From Klebsiella sp. BIGb0407 (GTDB lineage: Bacteria; Pseudomonadota; Gammaproteobacteria; Enterobacterales; Enterobacteriaceae): 64,000 nucleotides of DNA. The DNA lies in contig NZ_JANUEQ010000001.1 in NCBI RefSeq assembly GCF_024807845.1, positions 1,358,900 to 1,422,899 of the forward strand, in the 5' to 3' direction. The position numbers and the translations under genes were made by a program. Below are positions 1-10,690 of this stretch, piece by piece. Every line of letters starts with the position of its first letter. The first letter of the stretch is position 1. Below the pieces are notes generated by a model. That model was not told where the DNA came from, searched no databases, and saw nothing but the letters and a program-made list of their open reading frames with translations.

Positions 1-388
1 GCAAGGTTTCCTGAATTCGTCGCTGCTGCTGACCATAGTCAATCCATCCTCGTGCCTGCCCCAGTAGCAGGTTATCGAGTACCGTGGCATTATCGACCAG
101 GCTGAAATGCTGGTGCACCATCGCAATACCCGCCGTCAGTGCATCTTGCGGTTTCAAAGGTTTATAGGACTTGCCTGCGCGAAACATCACGCCACTATCA
201 GGCTGATGTACGCCAAAAATAACGTTACACAGCGTTGATTTACCGGCCCCATTCTCACCTAACAGGCAATGAACCTCTCCAGGTAGCAGATCCAGGCTGA
301 TACCGGATAATGCCTGGAAGGCACCAAAAAACTTATCAATACCCTGAAGTGATAGAGCAGGAACTGGCATGCCTTGAGCGTCAGCCAT
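1..388 (-). CDS. ABC transporter ATP-binding protein, nucleoside/BMP-type importer (partial)
   Basis: The first 129 codons of an ATPase gene that runs off the left edge of the window. The translation begins MADAQGMPVPALSLQG. Walker A (LLGENGAGKST) lies at about residues 42-52, and the Q-loop (AMVHQHFSLVD) at about 89-99. The VHQHF form of the Q-loop is typical of ATPases that serve BMP-family (purine nucleoside-like) and ribose-type importers. It starts 4 bases after the stop of the BMP binding-protein gene, so the two are one operon, with the permeases presumably outside the window. Start chosen at ATG 388; the upstream GGAGGG overlaps the end of the binding-protein gene. Substrate is not determined by the sequence. 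Confidence 0.88.
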   Translation of the reverse strand, partial: MADAQGMPVPALSLQGIDKFFGAFQALSGISLDLLPGEVHCLLGENGAGKSTLCNVIFGVHQPDSGVMFRAGKSYKPLKPQDALTAGIAMVHQHFSLVDNATVLDNLLLGQARGWIDYGQQQRRIQETL

Positions 389-392
389 GGGG

Positions 393-1370
393 TTATCCCT
401 CCAGCACTTTAATTTTGCCGCTTTGAATATCTTGTTTGATTTGCTTTAACCTGGCATCTATTTCCGGGGTCGAGCTGCAAACAATCATATCGGACGCCTG
501 AGGTCCCATGCCGAGGCCAAAGACTTTGTACCCTGGTTGCCAGGTCTTGTTCTCCAGCTGTTCAATGGCGTATTGCACCTGATAACCGACACCGGTGACG
601 CTATAGCCAATATAGAGTGGGTCAGTACCACAACGCTCGGTGTAGCTGCCAATAATATGGGTGTTTTTCTCACGGGCGGCCTGCTCCATGCCGCGCAGGC
701 CGAGATTAAGAATATGATAATGAACATCAGCGCCCTGTGAGATAGCCGCAAGTGTTGCTTCATGGGCTTTAGAGACATCATCAAAATCGCCGCTGTAGCT
801 GACAAAATTTTGTACTTTCGGATTGATGTATTGAGCCCCTTTACCGAATTCTTTTCCGGCATTAACAATAGATGGGATCTCCATGCCTCCCACGTAGCTA
901 ATTTTATCGGTTTTCGTCATCATCGCCGCCGCAGCGCCGGCAACAAAGGCGATTTCAGCCTGTTTGACGTCATACCCTGCCACGTTGGCTGGCATAGTCT
1001 GCATCTCATTGCCGCCGACAATCGAGAACTTCACCTTCGGGAACCGTTTGGCCACCTTCAATACTGCAGCCTGGGTTTGTCCGCCAACGCCAATAACCAA
1101 CTGGTTTTTGGTCGCCAGGTTGGTGAGTGCCTGTTCCATATCGGCGTAATTGATATTTTCAATGATCTGGGTTTTTAGCTTATCGCCAAACGTCTTTTGT
1201 GAAGCAACGACTCCTTCATAACCGGACTCCATCCATCCTTTGTCCATTTTTGAACCCGGGATCAATACGCCCACGCGCATCGCGTCAGAGGCCATGGCCT
1301 GCTGGGATACCAGCGCGCCGGTGAGCAGAGTAAAAGAAACAATCATACGAATTGATAAGACAGATGGCAT
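393..1370 (-). CDS. BMP-family ABC transporter substrate-binding protein
   Basis: A 325-residue periplasmic binding protein of the Bmp/Med/PnrA-like family (PF02608 type). Residues 1-28 form a Sec signal peptide (hydrophobic core then AMA-S cleavage); no lipobox cysteine is present, unlike many lipoprotein members such as TmpC. Family features seen: RVGVLIPG at the mature N-terminus, the DKGWMESGYEG motif near 43-53, GVGGQTQAAVLKVA near 94-107, and GGMEIPSIVNAGKEFGKGA near 161-179. Known members bind purine nucleosides or related small molecules and feed an ABC importer, which fits the ATPase gene 4 bases downstream. It is divergent from the hydrolase at 1635, so the imported ligand may be that enzyme's substrate or its precursor (inference). 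Confidence 0.88.
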   Translation of the reverse strand: MPSVLSIRMIVSFTLLTGALVSQQAMASDAMRVGVLIPGSKMDKGWMESGYEGVVASQKTFGDKLKTQIIENINYADMEQALTNLATKNQLVIGVGGQTQAAVLKVAKRFPKVKFSIVGGNEMQTMPANVAGYDVKQAEIAFVAGAAAAMMTKTDKISYVGGMEIPSIVNAGKEFGKGAQYINPKVQNFVSYSGDFDDVSKAHEATLAAISQGADVHYHILNLGLRGMEQAAREKNTHIIGSYTERCGTDPLYIGYSVTGVGYQVQYAIEQLENKTWQPGYKVFGLGMGPQASDMIVCSSTPEIDARLKQIKQDIQSGKIKVLEG

Positions 1371-1400
1371 GCTGGAACCCCTGGAGTGTGTAGTGGAGTA

Positions 1401-1414
1401 AGTAAGTTCTTACT
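1401..1414. promoter_or_regulatory. Palindromic operator-like site, copy 1
   Basis: AGTAAGTTCTTACT is a perfect palindrome (AGTAAG / CTTACT around a TT centre). It lies 31 bases upstream of the BMP gene start, in the divergent intergenic region. A second near-identical copy lies exactly 120 bases away at 1521-1534, and similarity extends to the flanks (GTA before, GA-TGG after). The size and symmetry fit a TetR- or GntR-class dimer. The regulator is not in this window. Confidence 0.6.
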
Positions 1415-1520
1415 GAATGGATAATGCAAATTCAGTGCCAGCGCTGCGAAGAGTAAATAACCAAACGAATTAAAAAGAAGAGAGGCATCCTGGCATCTTT
1501 ATTGCCTGTGTCATGAGGTA

Positions 1521-1534
1521 AGTAAGTTTTTACT
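1521..1534. promoter_or_regulatory. Palindromic operator-like site, copy 2
   Basis: AGTAAGTTTTTACT is the second copy of the site at 1401-1414, with one mismatch in the right arm. It lies about 100 bases upstream of the hydrolase start. The pair likely controls both divergent units; this is inferred from repetition and position only. Confidence 0.55.
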
Positions 1535-1634
1535 GACTGGTTTTCATCAATTGCCCATCAGTTCAGTCAGTCAAAACGACAGGCTTTATTTAACCCCGAG
1601 AAAACGGGCCATCGCCCGACCAGGAGAACGCCTT

Positions 1635-2456
1635 ATGACTATACAATCAATACGAGAAACGACGGGCGTTGCCGCGCCACTGGGGACTTTCACCAATACC
1701 CGCTGGCATAGCGATGAGACCCAGGTAGATATGGTGGTTCCCAGCCGTGCACCGGTTATTACCACCCTGTCCAGCGAGCCACAAAATCTCAGAATAGACC
1801 TGAACCATACGGCTATTATCATTATTGATATGCAAAATGACTTCTGCACAGAGACGGGCTGGGTTGACCATATTGGAGGCAATTTTGCCGCAGATCGTGC
1901 GCCAATTGCACCATTACAACGCCTGTTGCCGGTATTGCGCGAACAGCAAGTTCCGGTTATCTGGGTGAACTGGGGTAACCGGCCTGATTTGGCCAATATG
2001 CCTGCCAACCAGCATCATCTCTATAAACCGACCGGCACAGGAATTGGACTGGGAGAAGCCTTGCCGGGGCATGGTGCCCAGGTACTGCAAAAAGATTCAT
2101 GGGCGGCAGCAATAGTGGATGAACTGGCTCCAAGCCCTGAAGATATCCTGGTCGATAAATACCGTATCAGTGGTTTCTGGGATACGCCTCTGGACAGTAT
2201 TCTGCGTAACCTGGGCGTGCGTACCCTGCTATTTGCAGGCGTTAACACCGATCAGTGCGTACTGCATTCTCTGGCCGATGCGAACTTCCTGGGCTACGGC
2301 TGTGTGCTGCTGGAGGATTGCTGCGCGACCTCTTCGCCCGATTTTTGTACCGAGGCGACATTATGGAATGTCAAAAAATGCTTAGGTTTTGTCTCTGATT
2401 CAACACGCGTGATGGCGGCCATGCCGGGTGATGAGACGATGAAACTGGCGGTATAA
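1635..2456 (+). CDS. Isochorismatase-family cysteine hydrolase (amidohydrolase-like)
   Basis: A 273-residue cysteine hydrolase of the isochorismatase superfamily. The expected catalytic triad is visible: D65 in IIIIDMQNDF, K175 in LVDKYRISGF and C208 in GVNTDQCVLHS. The long N-terminal extension before the core and the WDTPLDSILRNLGV segment resemble RutB/biuret-amidohydrolase-like members (amide or ureido C-N cleavage) more than true isochorismatases, but substrate is not provable here. The start was set at ATG 1635, preceded by GGAG at a good distance; an in-frame upstream extension to 1551 has no such support. It is transcribed away from a BMP-type ABC importer, suggesting uptake and cleavage of one nitrogenous compound (inference). 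Confidence 0.85.
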   Translation: MTIQSIRETTGVAAPLGTFTNTRWHSDETQVDMVVPSRAPVITTLSSEPQNLRIDLNHTAIIIIDMQNDFCTETGWVDHIGGNFAADRAPIAPLQRLLPVLREQQVPVIWVNWGNRPDLANMPANQHHLYKPTGTGIGLGEALPGHGAQVLQKDSWAAAIVDELAPSPEDILVDKYRISGFWDTPLDSILRNLGVRTLLFAGVNTDQCVLHSLADANFLGYGCVLLEDCCATSSPDFCTEATLWNVKKCLGFVSDSTRVMAAMPGDETMKLAV

Positions 2457-2470
2457 CATTGAATAAACAA

Positions 2471-2504
2471 ACGGGCATGGAAGCCTCCATGCCCGTTCTC
2501 TTTT
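2471..2504. terminator. Terminator between the hydrolase gene and mukB (convergent)
   Basis: Perfect 11-base stem ACGGGCATGGA / TCCATGCCCGT with a 4-base loop (2471-2496), then a pyrimidine-rich TCTCTTTT. It lies between two convergent genes and could serve both. Confidence 0.8.
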
Positions 2505-2516
2505 ACTTAACCAGGA

Positions 2517-5500
2517 TCAGGATGCATCCACTGACTCTGGCAGTGCCTCAGGCGCTACCGGAGGTGCAAAGCCACGAAGACCAACCACGTGAACATGCTC
2601 GGTGTTCTGGAACACTTTACGCACCAGTTTATAGGTCGTGCCTTTTTCCGGACTGATGTTCTCTGGTGCCGCAATGATAAGCTGCATCTGCAAGCGTTCA
2701 CAGAGTTCAAACAGGGTCGCAATTGACTTGGCATCGAGACGCGCCGCTTCATCAAGGAACAGCAGACGACAAGGTGAGATATCTTTACCGCGTAAGCGGC
2801 TGGACTCTTCTTCCCAGCTTTGCACGACCATCACCAGAATCGACATCCCGGTACCAATAGCTTCCCCGGTAGACAACGCACCACTTTCCGCACGCAACCA
2901 GCCATCGGAGCCACGGTTAACCTCAACTTCCATCTCCAGATAGTTACGGTAGTCCAGTAACTCTTCGCCAATGGTTTGCGGTGTACGCTGGCCCATATCA
3001 ATCTGCGGGTTAAGGCGCTGATAGAGTTTCGCCAGGGCTTCAGAGAAGGTCAGGCGATTACTGTTAAACAGATCCTGATGCTGCTCATGCTGTTCAGATA
3101 ACACGTTGAGCAATGTAGAGTGAGCTTCACGCACATTCACATTCAACCGAACGCTATGAACCTGTCCGAAGGAGACACTTTGCAGACCCTGGTTCAGCAT
3201 GCGAATACGGTTCTGCTCACGCTGGATGGTTTTGCGAATAATATTGGCCACACTTCGGGAACTGATTGCCAGTTTCTGCTCACGACTGGTCAGCTCTTCG
3301 GTCAGACGACTCAGCTCAATTTCCATCTGTTCAATGGCTTCAACCGGATCGTCGGTACGAATGATATCCTGACGGATACGCTCCCGGAGATGCTGATATA
3401 CCGCAACAAAGAACTGAATTTTTCGTTCCGGACGTTTGGGATCTTCAGATAAACGTAAGACGTCACGCAGATGTTCGTTATCGGCAACGGCCAGGCGAAG
3501 CGCACCCAGCGCCTTATCCGACATCGAACGCAGTTCATCGGCTGACTGGTAGGCCAGTTCCCGACGATGCAAGCGACGTTCAACGCCGTTATCTTTCACC
3601 ATCCGCATCACCGCGCACCAGCCGGCTTTGGCCGTCACGACCTGTTCACGAACTTCCAGATAGCTACGTTCCAGCTGCTTGAGCCTGCGGGTCAGGTTAT
3701 TCATTTCCGCTTCGCAGAAGGTGAGCTGTTTTTCCAGCTGGTTACGGCGGGAACGGTTACTGTTCAGGCTAGCATGGAGTTCATCGCGACGAATACGCGC
3801 CCGCTCTTCTGCCCCGCTATCAGCGCGGACGCCAATATCCTGAAGCTCTTTATGCAGTTCTTTCAACAGCTCATTTTTGGTATCGAAAGCACTTTTCAAT
3901 GACGCCAGTAACTGGTTGTATTGCCCCAGTTGCTGCGTGTGCTGGCGTAAAGTATCACGAGCACGGGCACGGTCACTTTCTGCCTGCGCCAGGCGCTGAC
4001 GTAATTTTTCATTTAAATCACTGTTACCGTCGAGCATCGCGGCCGAATCACTGTAGCCAAAGTGTGCCCGACGCTGCACTACTTCAGTTAATGAGAAGGC
4101 ACGCTGGCGCGCATCACGCTGTATTTGCTGGGCATGGGCATAATCGTCTTTCAGTTGCTCAAACTGCTCGGGGTCACTTTGCAGAACACTGACTACAGCT
4201 TCCAGTTTTATCAACTGATTACCGTGCTGTTGCATAAAGCGAGCCGCTTCTTCTGCTTCATCAAGGTGCGCCTGTATCTCTTCGCAGCGATCGACTAGCG
4301 TTTCATCACTTAGTACGCCAATACGTGGCAACAGGCGATTAAGCTGACTGACGCCTTCTTTCGCTTGTTCAAACTGTACGCGCTGATGCGCCGTTGCATT
4401 TTCATGCTGGCTGATAGCACGCTCAAGCTCACCACGACGACTGTTTAGCTGACGCAGTTCGACTTCAGGATCATCGTCAAAAGCCACACCTAAGTGCTGG
4501 CCGATAAAACGGCTGAATGAATGATGCAGACGCTGATTTTTCTGAACATCAAACGACAACGTGGCAAAGCGCTCAGCGAGCGTTTCACGTTCGCTATGCA
4601 GAGCTTCAATTCGATTCTCACGCGCAGCACGACCAAACAACGGTAACTCAGGCAAGCGAGAATAGCGCCACTGACGATCGCCGCTCTTAACCAGAACCGC
4701 GCTAGTTAACTCTTCAACGGTGAAGACGCTGTCATCAAAGGAAGACGGATCGCCTTCAATAAAATAGAGGTCCTCCGGGCAGTCTTCGAGGCTATCAAGA
4801 TGCTCACGCACCAGTGACAGGTCAGGCACAACAATGGCATGACGAGACGGTCCATAGAGTGCGGAGAAATAAGGTGCGTCATCAAGACTGATATCGTCAT
4901 AAATTTCCGACAACAGTACGCCACCAAAACGCTCTGCCAGGGCATTAAGACGCGGATCGCCCGCTCCACCTGGCTGGCTAAGCAGCTCAATTTCTTCATC
5001 GACCAGACGCTTGCTATTACCCACTTCGTCGCGCTCGACGGTCGACTCACGTTCCAGCTCCAGCAGTTGCTGCATGTACTCAGTCACTTGCTGGCTGGTT
5101 TCAAACTCTTCATGACTCTGTTCACACAGCTGATTAAGGCTGGTCTGGGCGGCAATCCATACCGGGGCACGCAAGTTCAGCGTCTTCACTCGCGCCTGGA
5201 GCTGTTCCAGTTCCTGACGCAGAGCTGCACGCTGTTCACTGGCTTCAGAAACGGTATGCTGGAGCGTACCTATACGCGCTTCCAGCTCATCATGCAGTGC
5301 TTCAAGATCTTGCGGGTCAATCTGCTTACCCTGACGCTTACAGAATTCATTCAGTAAGCGTTCTGCTTCTTGTTGATCGCGACGTCGCTGTTCCAGCTCA
5401 TTTAAGCGCATACGCAGAGGCTGCACCTGATCTGACAAATGACGCTGGTTATGACTGTCACGAATCAGTTCACGCGCCGTTTCAAAGGCATCACCGCGGC

Positions 5501-6968
5501 TGACGGGTCCGTTAATTGCGCTAAGCAACTGATAAGCTTGTTCGAACTGGCTGTGTGCCGCCTCAGAAACACGAATTTTCTGTTCCAGAGACAACAGGGT
5601 TTCGGTTGCTTCTATCTCTTTTGCCTGGAACGTCTCTAACCATTCATCGGCGCTATGGAGAGTCAGGTCAGGCAGATGACACAGACTACGCGCGCGCTCC
5701 AGTGCTTCGAGTGCTTGTTGATATTGAATTGCGCGAGTTTGCTGCACATCCAGAGCTTGCTGGTAATCAGCAAGCTGACTTTTCAGCTCATCCACTTCCA
5801 GATCGGTTGCTTCAGTTCGTGCTTCATTCTCTTCTTGCTGTTCAATCGCCTCAGCAACAATCTCATTCTGCTCTTCCAGGCGGATCTGGAGCTCTTCCAG
5901 ATCGCCTTCATAGCGCTCGATTTTCTCTTGCTGACGAAGGGCTGTTTGCACCAGGTTCAAGTTATCACTGGCTGCCTGATAGGACGCCTCGAGATCTTCT
6001 TCTGCGCCACTGTGTTCGCCCAGCTCACGCGCCATATCAACATGCTTATACTGCTCGGCAGCCAACTGCTGACGACTGATAAACAGTTCACGACGCCATT
6101 CCAGTGCTTTGTCGAGATGAACGCGTCGCTCATTGGCATGACGCATATAATCTGCGGCAACGTAATGTGTGGCTTCGGTGATTAAATGCTTAAATAAATC
6201 GCGGTCAGACTGGGTGACACGAATCGCTTCCAGTGTCAGTCGGTTCTCGCGTAGTGCCGCTTCCATATCCTGGAAAGCTTTGCGTACCCCACTGTTTTCC
6301 GGCAATAAATAATCACGCAGTGAACGGGTAATCGCGCTGGAGATCCCGCCATACAGTGAGGCTTCAATCAGTCGGTAATACTTACTACGATCGGAAGCAG
6401 TACGCAGACGACGCGCAACAATGCCCAAATCAAACATCAGCGAGTGATATTCGGTTATCGAGTTAAACGCTTTGAACTGAACATTTTCAATCGCCTCAAC
6501 TCGCTCTTTTAGCTCATTCAGGTTCAGCACCCGAGCCTGACGCTCATTCAGCGTTTCGGTTAACAGCTGGGTCGGCTGAAATGAGTCAGGTAAACCTTGA
6601 ATAGCAAAAGGTTTGATATCGACTTTACGATCACGACCAGCCACTTGCTGAAGACGCACCCCCACCATGACGCGCTGGTGACGGGAGTTGATCACATCCA
6701 GAACCGCATAACAGACTCCGGCTTTTAACTTACCGTGTAGTCCTTTGTCCCGGGAGCCAGAGGTGGCACCCGCTTCCGTGGTATTACGGAAATGCAGCAG
6801 CGTCAGGTCAGGGATCAGGGCGGTCACAAATGCCGCCATCGTCGTGGACTTACCCGCACCATTACCACCCGATAGGGTGGTGACCAGCTCATCAAGATCA
6901 AAAGTCCGGGCAAAAAAACCGTTCCAGTTAACCAGGGTCAGTGAGCGAAATTTACCGCGTTCAATCAT
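2517..6968 (-). CDS. mukB: Chromosome partition protein MukB (SMC-like condensin ATPase)
   Basis: A 1483-residue SMC-like subunit of the MukBEF condensin (E. coli 1486). The N-terminal head domain carries Walker [10 protein letters not shown] at residues 34-42. Long heptad-rich coiled coils rich in E, Q, R and L flank a central hinge. The C-terminal head has the signature [17 protein letters not shown] and Walker [17 protein letters not shown]. MukB dimerises, binds DNA and, with MukE and the kleisin MukF, compacts and segregates the chromosome. Its ATG overlaps the mukE stop in an ATGA arrangement, so it is the last gene of the mukF-mukE-mukB unit. Confidence 0.98.
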   Translation of the reverse strand: MIERGKFRSLTLVNWNGFFARTFDLDELVTTLSGGNGAGKSTTMAAFVTALIPDLTLLHFRNTTEAGATSGSRDKGLHGKLKAGVCYAVLDVINSRHQRVMVGVRLQQVAGRDRKVDIKPFAIQGLPDSFQPTQLLTETLNERQARVLNLNELKERVEAIENVQFKAFNSITEYHSLMFDLGIVARRLRTASDRSKYYRLIEASLYGGISSAITRSLRDYLLPENSGVRKAFQDMEAALRENRLTLEAIRVTQSDRDLFKHLITEATHYVAADYMRHANERRVHLDKALEWRRELFISRQQLAAEQYKHVDMARELGEHSGAEEDLEASYQAASDNLNLVQTALRQQEKIERYEGDLEELQIRLEEQNEIVAEAIEQQEENEARTEATDLEVDELKSQLADYQQALDVQQTRAIQYQQALEALERARSLCHLPDLTLHSADEWLETFQAKEIEATETLLSLEQKIRVSEAAHSQFEQAYQLLSAINGPVSRGDAFETARELIRDSHNQRHLSDQVQPLRMRLNELEQRRRDQQEAERLLNEFCKRQGKQIDPQDLEALHDELEARIGTLQHTVSEASEQRAALRQELEQLQARVKTLNLRAPVWIAAQTSLNQLCEQSHEEFETSQQVTEYMQQLLELERESTVERDEVGNSKRLVDEEIELLSQPGGAGDPRLNALAERFGGVLLSEIYDDISLDDAPYFSALYGPSRHAIVVPDLSLVREHLDSLEDCPEDLYFIEGDPSSFDDSVFTVEELTSAVLVKSGDRQWRYSRLPELPLFGRAARENRIEALHSERETLAERFATLSFDVQKNQRLHHSFSRFIGQHLGVAFDDDPEVELRQLNSRRGELERAISQHENATAHQRVQFEQAKEGVSQLNRLLPRIGVLSDETLVDRCEEIQAHLDEAEEAARFMQQHGNQLIKLEAVVSVLQSDPEQFEQLKDDYAHAQQIQRDARQRAFSLTEVVQRRAHFGYSDSAAMLDGNSDLNEKLRQRLAQAESDRARARDTLRQHTQQLGQYNQLLASLKSAFDTKNELLKELHKELQDIGVRADSGAEERARIRRDELHASLNSNRSRRNQLEKQLTFCEAEMNNLTRRLKQLERSYLEVREQVVTAKAGWCAVMRMVKDNGVERRLHRRELAYQSADELRSMSDKALGALRLAVADNEHLRDVLRLSEDPKRPERKIQFFVAVYQHLRERIRQDIIRTDDPVEAIEQMEIELSRLTEELTSREQKLAISSRSVANIIRKTIQREQNRIRMLNQGLQSVSFGQVHSVRLNVNVREAHSTLLNVLSEQHEQHQDLFNSNRLTFSEALAKLYQRLNPQIDMGQRTPQTIGEELLDYRNYLEMEVEVNRGSDGWLRAESGALSTGEAIGTGMSILVMVVQSWEEESSRLRGKDISPCRLLFLDEAARLDAKSIATLFELCERLQMQLIIAAPENISPEKGTTYKLVRKVFQNTEHVHVVGLRGFAPPVAPEALPESVDAS

Positions 6969-7681
6969 TCCTGTTCATCCTCCGCGCTACCTGAATCGGC
7001 AACGACTTCTTCAGTTTCATCGTCGAGTTGTAAGCGATTCTCTATAGGCATCGCCTCGCCATCACGGATCATCCGTAACTGTGCCTCACGTGGATCATCG
7101 CCACTACGCACATCGGCACCAAAGCGGAATACGGACTCGGTGATACGAAACTTACTGCTGTCGTGTCCCATAAACCAGATCATACCCAGACGACGCAGAC
7201 GGGTTAGCGATGCGCGGACTTTTTCCTGGAGTTTTTGACGATCCAGATCAGAGCCAGTAGAACGGTTATTCACAAGCTTAAGTAACTTACTCTCATCAGC
7301 CAGGGTCAGTAGTTCATCATACAGTTCAACCTGAGTGAAAATGCCTTCATTGGCCAGTCGTTCCGGGCTCAGATAGAGATAGCAGAGTATTTTTCCGACC
7401 ATCATATCCAGTTCTGACAAGGTAGAACGGGGAATAAGGGTGCTTGAGCGGGGACGGAGATAGAAAAATCCTTCTGGGGCACGGATTAGTTCAACGCTAT
7501 AACGAGCATAGAAGGGTTCCAGATAAAGCTGGAAGTCCATTAAAAATGCATGATTATCCAGCTCATCCTGGCTGATATGGCGTCCGGCACGCAATTGGCT
7601 ATCGAGAGCCGGAAATAAAGAGTTCGCCAGCGCCTGTGCCAGTTTGAGTGGCATCGCTTGTTCAATATTTGTTGATGACAT
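6965..7681 (-). CDS. mukE: Chromosome partition protein MukE
   Basis: A 238-residue winged-helix (KITE) subunit that bridges MukF and MukB heads in the condensin complex. The sequence from [20 protein letters not shown] onward follows E. coli MukE closely, including [18 protein letters not shown] and [20 protein letters not shown]; the C-terminus is acidic as usual. The start was placed at ATG 7681, which matches the family N-terminus and has AAGG upstream; the longer in-frame ORF to 7756 reads into mukF in another frame. It overlaps mukF by 20 bases and mukB by 4, implying translational coupling. Confidence 0.97.
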   Translation of the reverse strand: MSSTNIEQAMPLKLAQALANSLFPALDSQLRAGRHISQDELDNHAFLMDFQLYLEPFYARYSVELIRAPEGFFYLRPRSSTLIPRSTLSELDMMVGKILCYLYLSPERLANEGIFTQVELYDELLTLADESKLLKLVNNRSTGSDLDRQKLQEKVRASLTRLRRLGMIWFMGHDSSKFRITESVFRFGADVRSGDDPREAQLRMIRDGEAMPIENRLQLDDETEEVVADSGSAEDEQE

Positions 7682-8984
7682 GCGCTTGTACCTTGGCTCC
7701 ATAATCATTAATTGTTTGCCAGTTCGCTGGCAAACCTGTGAAATCAGCTTCCGCAACCCCTAAACGTACCGCCTGGTCGACCACGATTCGGGCAACATCA
7801 AAATGACGCGCTCTTGGGTATTGCACCAGGAACTCCTTCATTACCAGACCTAAATCCAGTGGGATCTGCTGAGTTTTATAGGCCTGGAGTGCGGCTTCAA
7901 TCAGGGCAGCTAGTTGTTCACGTATTTCATTAAATTCTTCAAACTCCAGGCTATCAGGCAGCTCACCGGTCACCTCTTCATCGCGCAGAGTCATTTCTTC
8001 ATCACGCATATCAAGCAGGCGTTCGGCACTGGCGTAGGTCAGTGCCCAGGGGGTGTCGAGATAGGTCTGTACTGACTGGCGTAAACGCTGGGCAAAGACG
8101 CGGTTTTTATCCATGTCGATGGCTGTACGAATAAATTTATGAACATGGCGGTCATAGCCAATCCATAAATCGATTGACTGCTGGCCCCAGCTGATAATTC
8201 GGTCAAGTTTTGCCTGCAGATCAAAAACCAGCCTGTCTATAAACTGTAAATCGTCATGGCCGACGGTAGCATCCTGAATTCGCAACAAATTCGCCTGCAT
8301 TTTATCGCCAGCTGCTTCCAGAGTATCTTGCAGTTCACGCAGTGTACCTGAGGTTTCTGACAGTAAAAGTTCGCAACTGGAAATAGCGGCACGCCAGTCT
8401 TTATTGAGTAACTGAGCAATTTCATCTTTAACCAGCTGCTGTTGCTCATCCATAATCCGCTGTGTTAAATCGATACTGTCAAAAATTTCAGCAACGGAGT
8501 ATTTCAGTGGCGCATAGACATTACGATGCCAGTGAATTTCATCCCCTTGCTCGTCAGCAGCATCTGCGGCGTGTTTGAGCTCACCTGCAACCACAGAAAG
8601 TTGCATCGAAAGTCGTAGGGTGGAGAATTCACGCTGACGGATATAATAGTCAGTGATCCCCATACCTAAGGGCGTAAGGCGATAGATCGCATGGCCATCA
8701 GACGCCTCGCTGACAAAGCGGTTAATCAAGCGCTGACGCACCAGATCGTTAATCGCATTGTTTGCCCTGACCGTAATGGTCTCGCTGGTTTGTTCAAAAC
8801 CTTCACTCACGAAACGAAAGGCATCAACCAGCTCACCTTCACTCAATTCGCCATCCAGCCGCTCACCGTTCAAAGTGGCAATCGCCAGTAAAAATGTCAG
8901 GCGTTCGGTGGGCAGCGAGATAGAGAAATCATTCTTCCTGGCCCAGGTCACCAGTTCCGGTACGGTCTGGGAAAAACTACTCAT
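7662..8984 (-). CDS. mukF: Chromosome partition protein MukF (kleisin)
   Basis: A 440-residue kleisin, the same length as in E. coli. The N-terminal winged-helix dimerisation domain (starting [20 protein letters not shown]) is followed by a helical middle domain and a C-terminal winged helix ([18 protein letters not shown]) that contacts MukB. It is the first muk gene, 3 bases after the cmoM stop, so cmoM-mukF-mukE-mukB form one operon as in E. coli. Confidence 0.98.
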   Translation of the reverse strand: MSSFSQTVPELVTWARKNDFSISLPTERLTFLLAIATLNGERLDGELSEGELVDAFRFVSEGFEQTSETITVRANNAINDLVRQRLINRFVSEASDGHAIYRLTPLGMGITDYYIRQREFSTLRLSMQLSVVAGELKHAADAADEQGDEIHWHRNVYAPLKYSVAEIFDSIDLTQRIMDEQQQLVKDEIAQLLNKDWRAAISSCELLLSETSGTLRELQDTLEAAGDKMQANLLRIQDATVGHDDLQFIDRLVFDLQAKLDRIISWGQQSIDLWIGYDRHVHKFIRTAIDMDKNRVFAQRLRQSVQTYLDTPWALTYASAERLLDMRDEEMTLRDEEVTGELPDSLEFEEFNEIREQLAALIEAALQAYKTQQIPLDLGLVMKEFLVQYPRARHFDVARIVVDQAVRLGVAEADFTGLPANWQTINDYGAKVQAHVINKY

Positions 8985-8987
8985 AAT

Positions 8988-9764
8988 TTATCCTTTGCTC
9001 TGCGGCTTAAACGCGGTGACATGAATATAGCGGCCAAAGCTGATATAAGGCTCTTGCCGACAATAACGCGTCTCAAGCGTCAGCAAATCATCGAATTTTT
9101 CTTTTTGATGCTGTTTATTACGCAGGTAATCATGAAACACCCGCACGCCGGTTTTTCCGGTAATTTCCCAGCCAATTTGCTCCAGCCAGTGGTAAACCTG
9201 TTCTGGCTGCAGCGGATTGTTGGGCGACAGTGTGCGCTTTTTCTTCTTCGGCATGCCTAGCTCAACATATTCAAGATTGCCGACCACCATATTATGCATC
9301 AGTAATCCGTTGGCATTGAAAAACATCAACGACAGAGTGCCCCCCGGGCGCAAGCAGTGCCAGAGAGACTCCAGTACCGCACGCGGATCGGCAACCCATT
9401 CTAATACAGCATGGAAGAGTAACAGATCTACCTGAGCGTCTAAATGCTGCGCCATATCCTGGGCAGGAGCCTGGATAAAATGCATCTGGTCACTGAGCCC
9501 CTGCTGCATGGCATGAGCTTTAGCCCGAGCTATCATTTCGCCAGAGACATCGCACAATGTCACTTGATGACCACGTTCGGCAAAACGGAGCGCAGTTTGT
9601 CCTTCACCGCCACCGGCATCAAGTACACGAAGACTTGGGGGTTGGGTGGCAAGGAACTTATCCAAGTCCTGCCAGAGAATCGCCTGTCGCAATTGGCCTT
9701 TTGTAGTGCCATAGATGTTGCGCGAAAATTTTTCGGCGATATCGTCAAAATTACGATCGGCCAT
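8988..9764 (-). CDS. cmoM: tRNA uridine 5-carboxymethylaminomethyl-type SAM methyltransferase CmoM (SmtA)
   Basis: A 258-residue class I SAM-dependent methyltransferase. The SAM-binding glycine loop VLDAGGGEGQTALRFAERG follows a family-typical N-terminus, MADRNFDDIAEKFSRNIYG. Later conserved blocks are LLFHAVLEWVADPRAVL and TGKTGVRVFHDYLRNK. In E. coli CmoM methylates carboxymethoxyuridine at the tRNA wobble position to give mcmo5U. The start was set at ATG 9764 with GGAG upstream; the extra 77 codons of the longer open frame lack similarity and overlap the elyC promoter region. It is the first gene of the mukFEB operon. Confidence 0.95.
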   Translation of the reverse strand: MADRNFDDIAEKFSRNIYGTTKGQLRQAILWQDLDKFLATQPPSLRVLDAGGGEGQTALRFAERGHQVTLCDVSGEMIARAKAHAMQQGLSDQMHFIQAPAQDMAQHLDAQVDLLLFHAVLEWVADPRAVLESLWHCLRPGGTLSLMFFNANGLLMHNMVVGNLEYVELGMPKKKKRTLSPNNPLQPEQVYHWLEQIGWEITGKTGVRVFHDYLRNKQHQKEKFDDLLTLETRYCRQEPYISFGRYIHVTAFKPQSKG

Positions 9765-9897
9765 TAATCCAGCTCCGTGGCAAAAAGGGTCACCTGACAA
9801 AACACTTATTTTGGCACAGCCCGACAGATAATGAACCCATTTGGTGTAATATCGCCAGAGTTTCCCTGCCAGATGGTTAAAAAAGGAGCCAGAGTTC

Positions 9898-10674
9898 ATG
9901 TTTTTCGTGCTAAAAAAAGTGGTTGGTGGCTTACTGCAACCCCTCCCCTTGCTACTATTGCTGATGGGGCTGGCCATTATCCTGCTCTGGTTCACTCGCT
10001 GGCAGAAGACAGGTAAAGGTCTGCTTACCGCCAGCTGGCTGGTATTACTGCTGTTAAGCCTGCAACCCGTTGCTGACAGATTACTAAAACCTATTGAAGA
10101 TACCTATCAGACTCGACTGCAAAATGACGGGGTTGATTACATCGTGGTGCTGGGAGGGGGTTATACCTGGAACCCGGACTGGGCACCAAGCTCGAATCTT
10201 TTCGCCAATAGTTTACCGCGGGTTACTGAAGCTGTCCGTTTGTGGAAAACACGCCCGGAAGCCAAATTAATTTTCACCGGTGCTGCGGCTATCGGTAATA
10301 CCGTCACCACTGCAGGGGCCGGAGCTCGTGTTGCAGAAAGTCTGGGTGTGCCCCGAGCGAATATTATTACCCTTGACACCGCCCGGGATACCGAAGAGGA
10401 AGCGCAGGCAGTCTCAGAGATCGTCGGGCAGCAACCCTTTATTCTGCTGACTTCAGCGTCGCACCTGCCTCGCGCAATGATCTTCTTTAACCAGGCAGGT
10501 ATGCATCCCCTCCCCGCACCGGCTAACCAGCTAGCAATCACTTCCCCGCTTAATCCCTGGGAAAAGATATTCCCCTCACCAACCTGGCTAATGCACAGCC
10601 ATAGCGCGGTTTATGAAACGCTGGGGAGAATGTGGCAGGCACTGCGTGCTCCAGAAGAGTCTACAGGAAAATAA
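9898..10674 (+). CDS. elyC: Envelope biogenesis factor ElyC (DUF218 family)
   Basis: A 258-residue inner-membrane protein with two N-terminal transmembrane helices (about residues 8-32 and 38-56) and a periplasmic DUF218 domain. The domain shows DYIVVLGGGYTWNPDWAPSS, LIFTGAAA, DTARDTEEEA and LLTSASHLPRAM. In E. coli ElyC (YcbC) is needed for peptidoglycan and envelope integrity at low temperature. It is divergent from cmoM across a 133-base promoter region, as in E. coli. The next E. coli gene, ycbJ, is absent here; the accessory block begins instead. Confidence 0.96.
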   Translation: MFFVLKKVVGGLLQPLPLLLLLMGLAIILLWFTRWQKTGKGLLTASWLVLLLLSLQPVADRLLKPIEDTYQTRLQNDGVDYIVVLGGGYTWNPDWAPSSNLFANSLPRVTEAVRLWKTRPEAKLIFTGAAAIGNTVTTAGAGARVAESLGVPRANIITLDTARDTEEEAQAVSEIVGQQPFILLTSASHLPRAMIFFNQAGMHPLPAPANQLAITSPLNPWEKIFPSPTWLMHSHSAVYETLGRMWQALRAPEESTGK

Positions 10675-10690
10675 AGCCATAGTATGACCG

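Noticed and set aside
485-868. Antisense open frames within the BMP gene and, likewise, across mukB, rpsA, pflB and ftsK
   Set aside because: They lie inside strongly recognised genes in other frames and have no family features.
1551-1634. 28-codon N-terminal extension of the cysteine hydrolase
   Set aside because: No ribosome-binding site at 1551, and GGAG sits before ATG 1635; the extension reads as non-coding.
9765-9995. 77-codon N-terminal extension of CmoM
   Set aside because: Runs through the cmoM/elyC promoter region and into elyC; family N-terminus begins at 9764.
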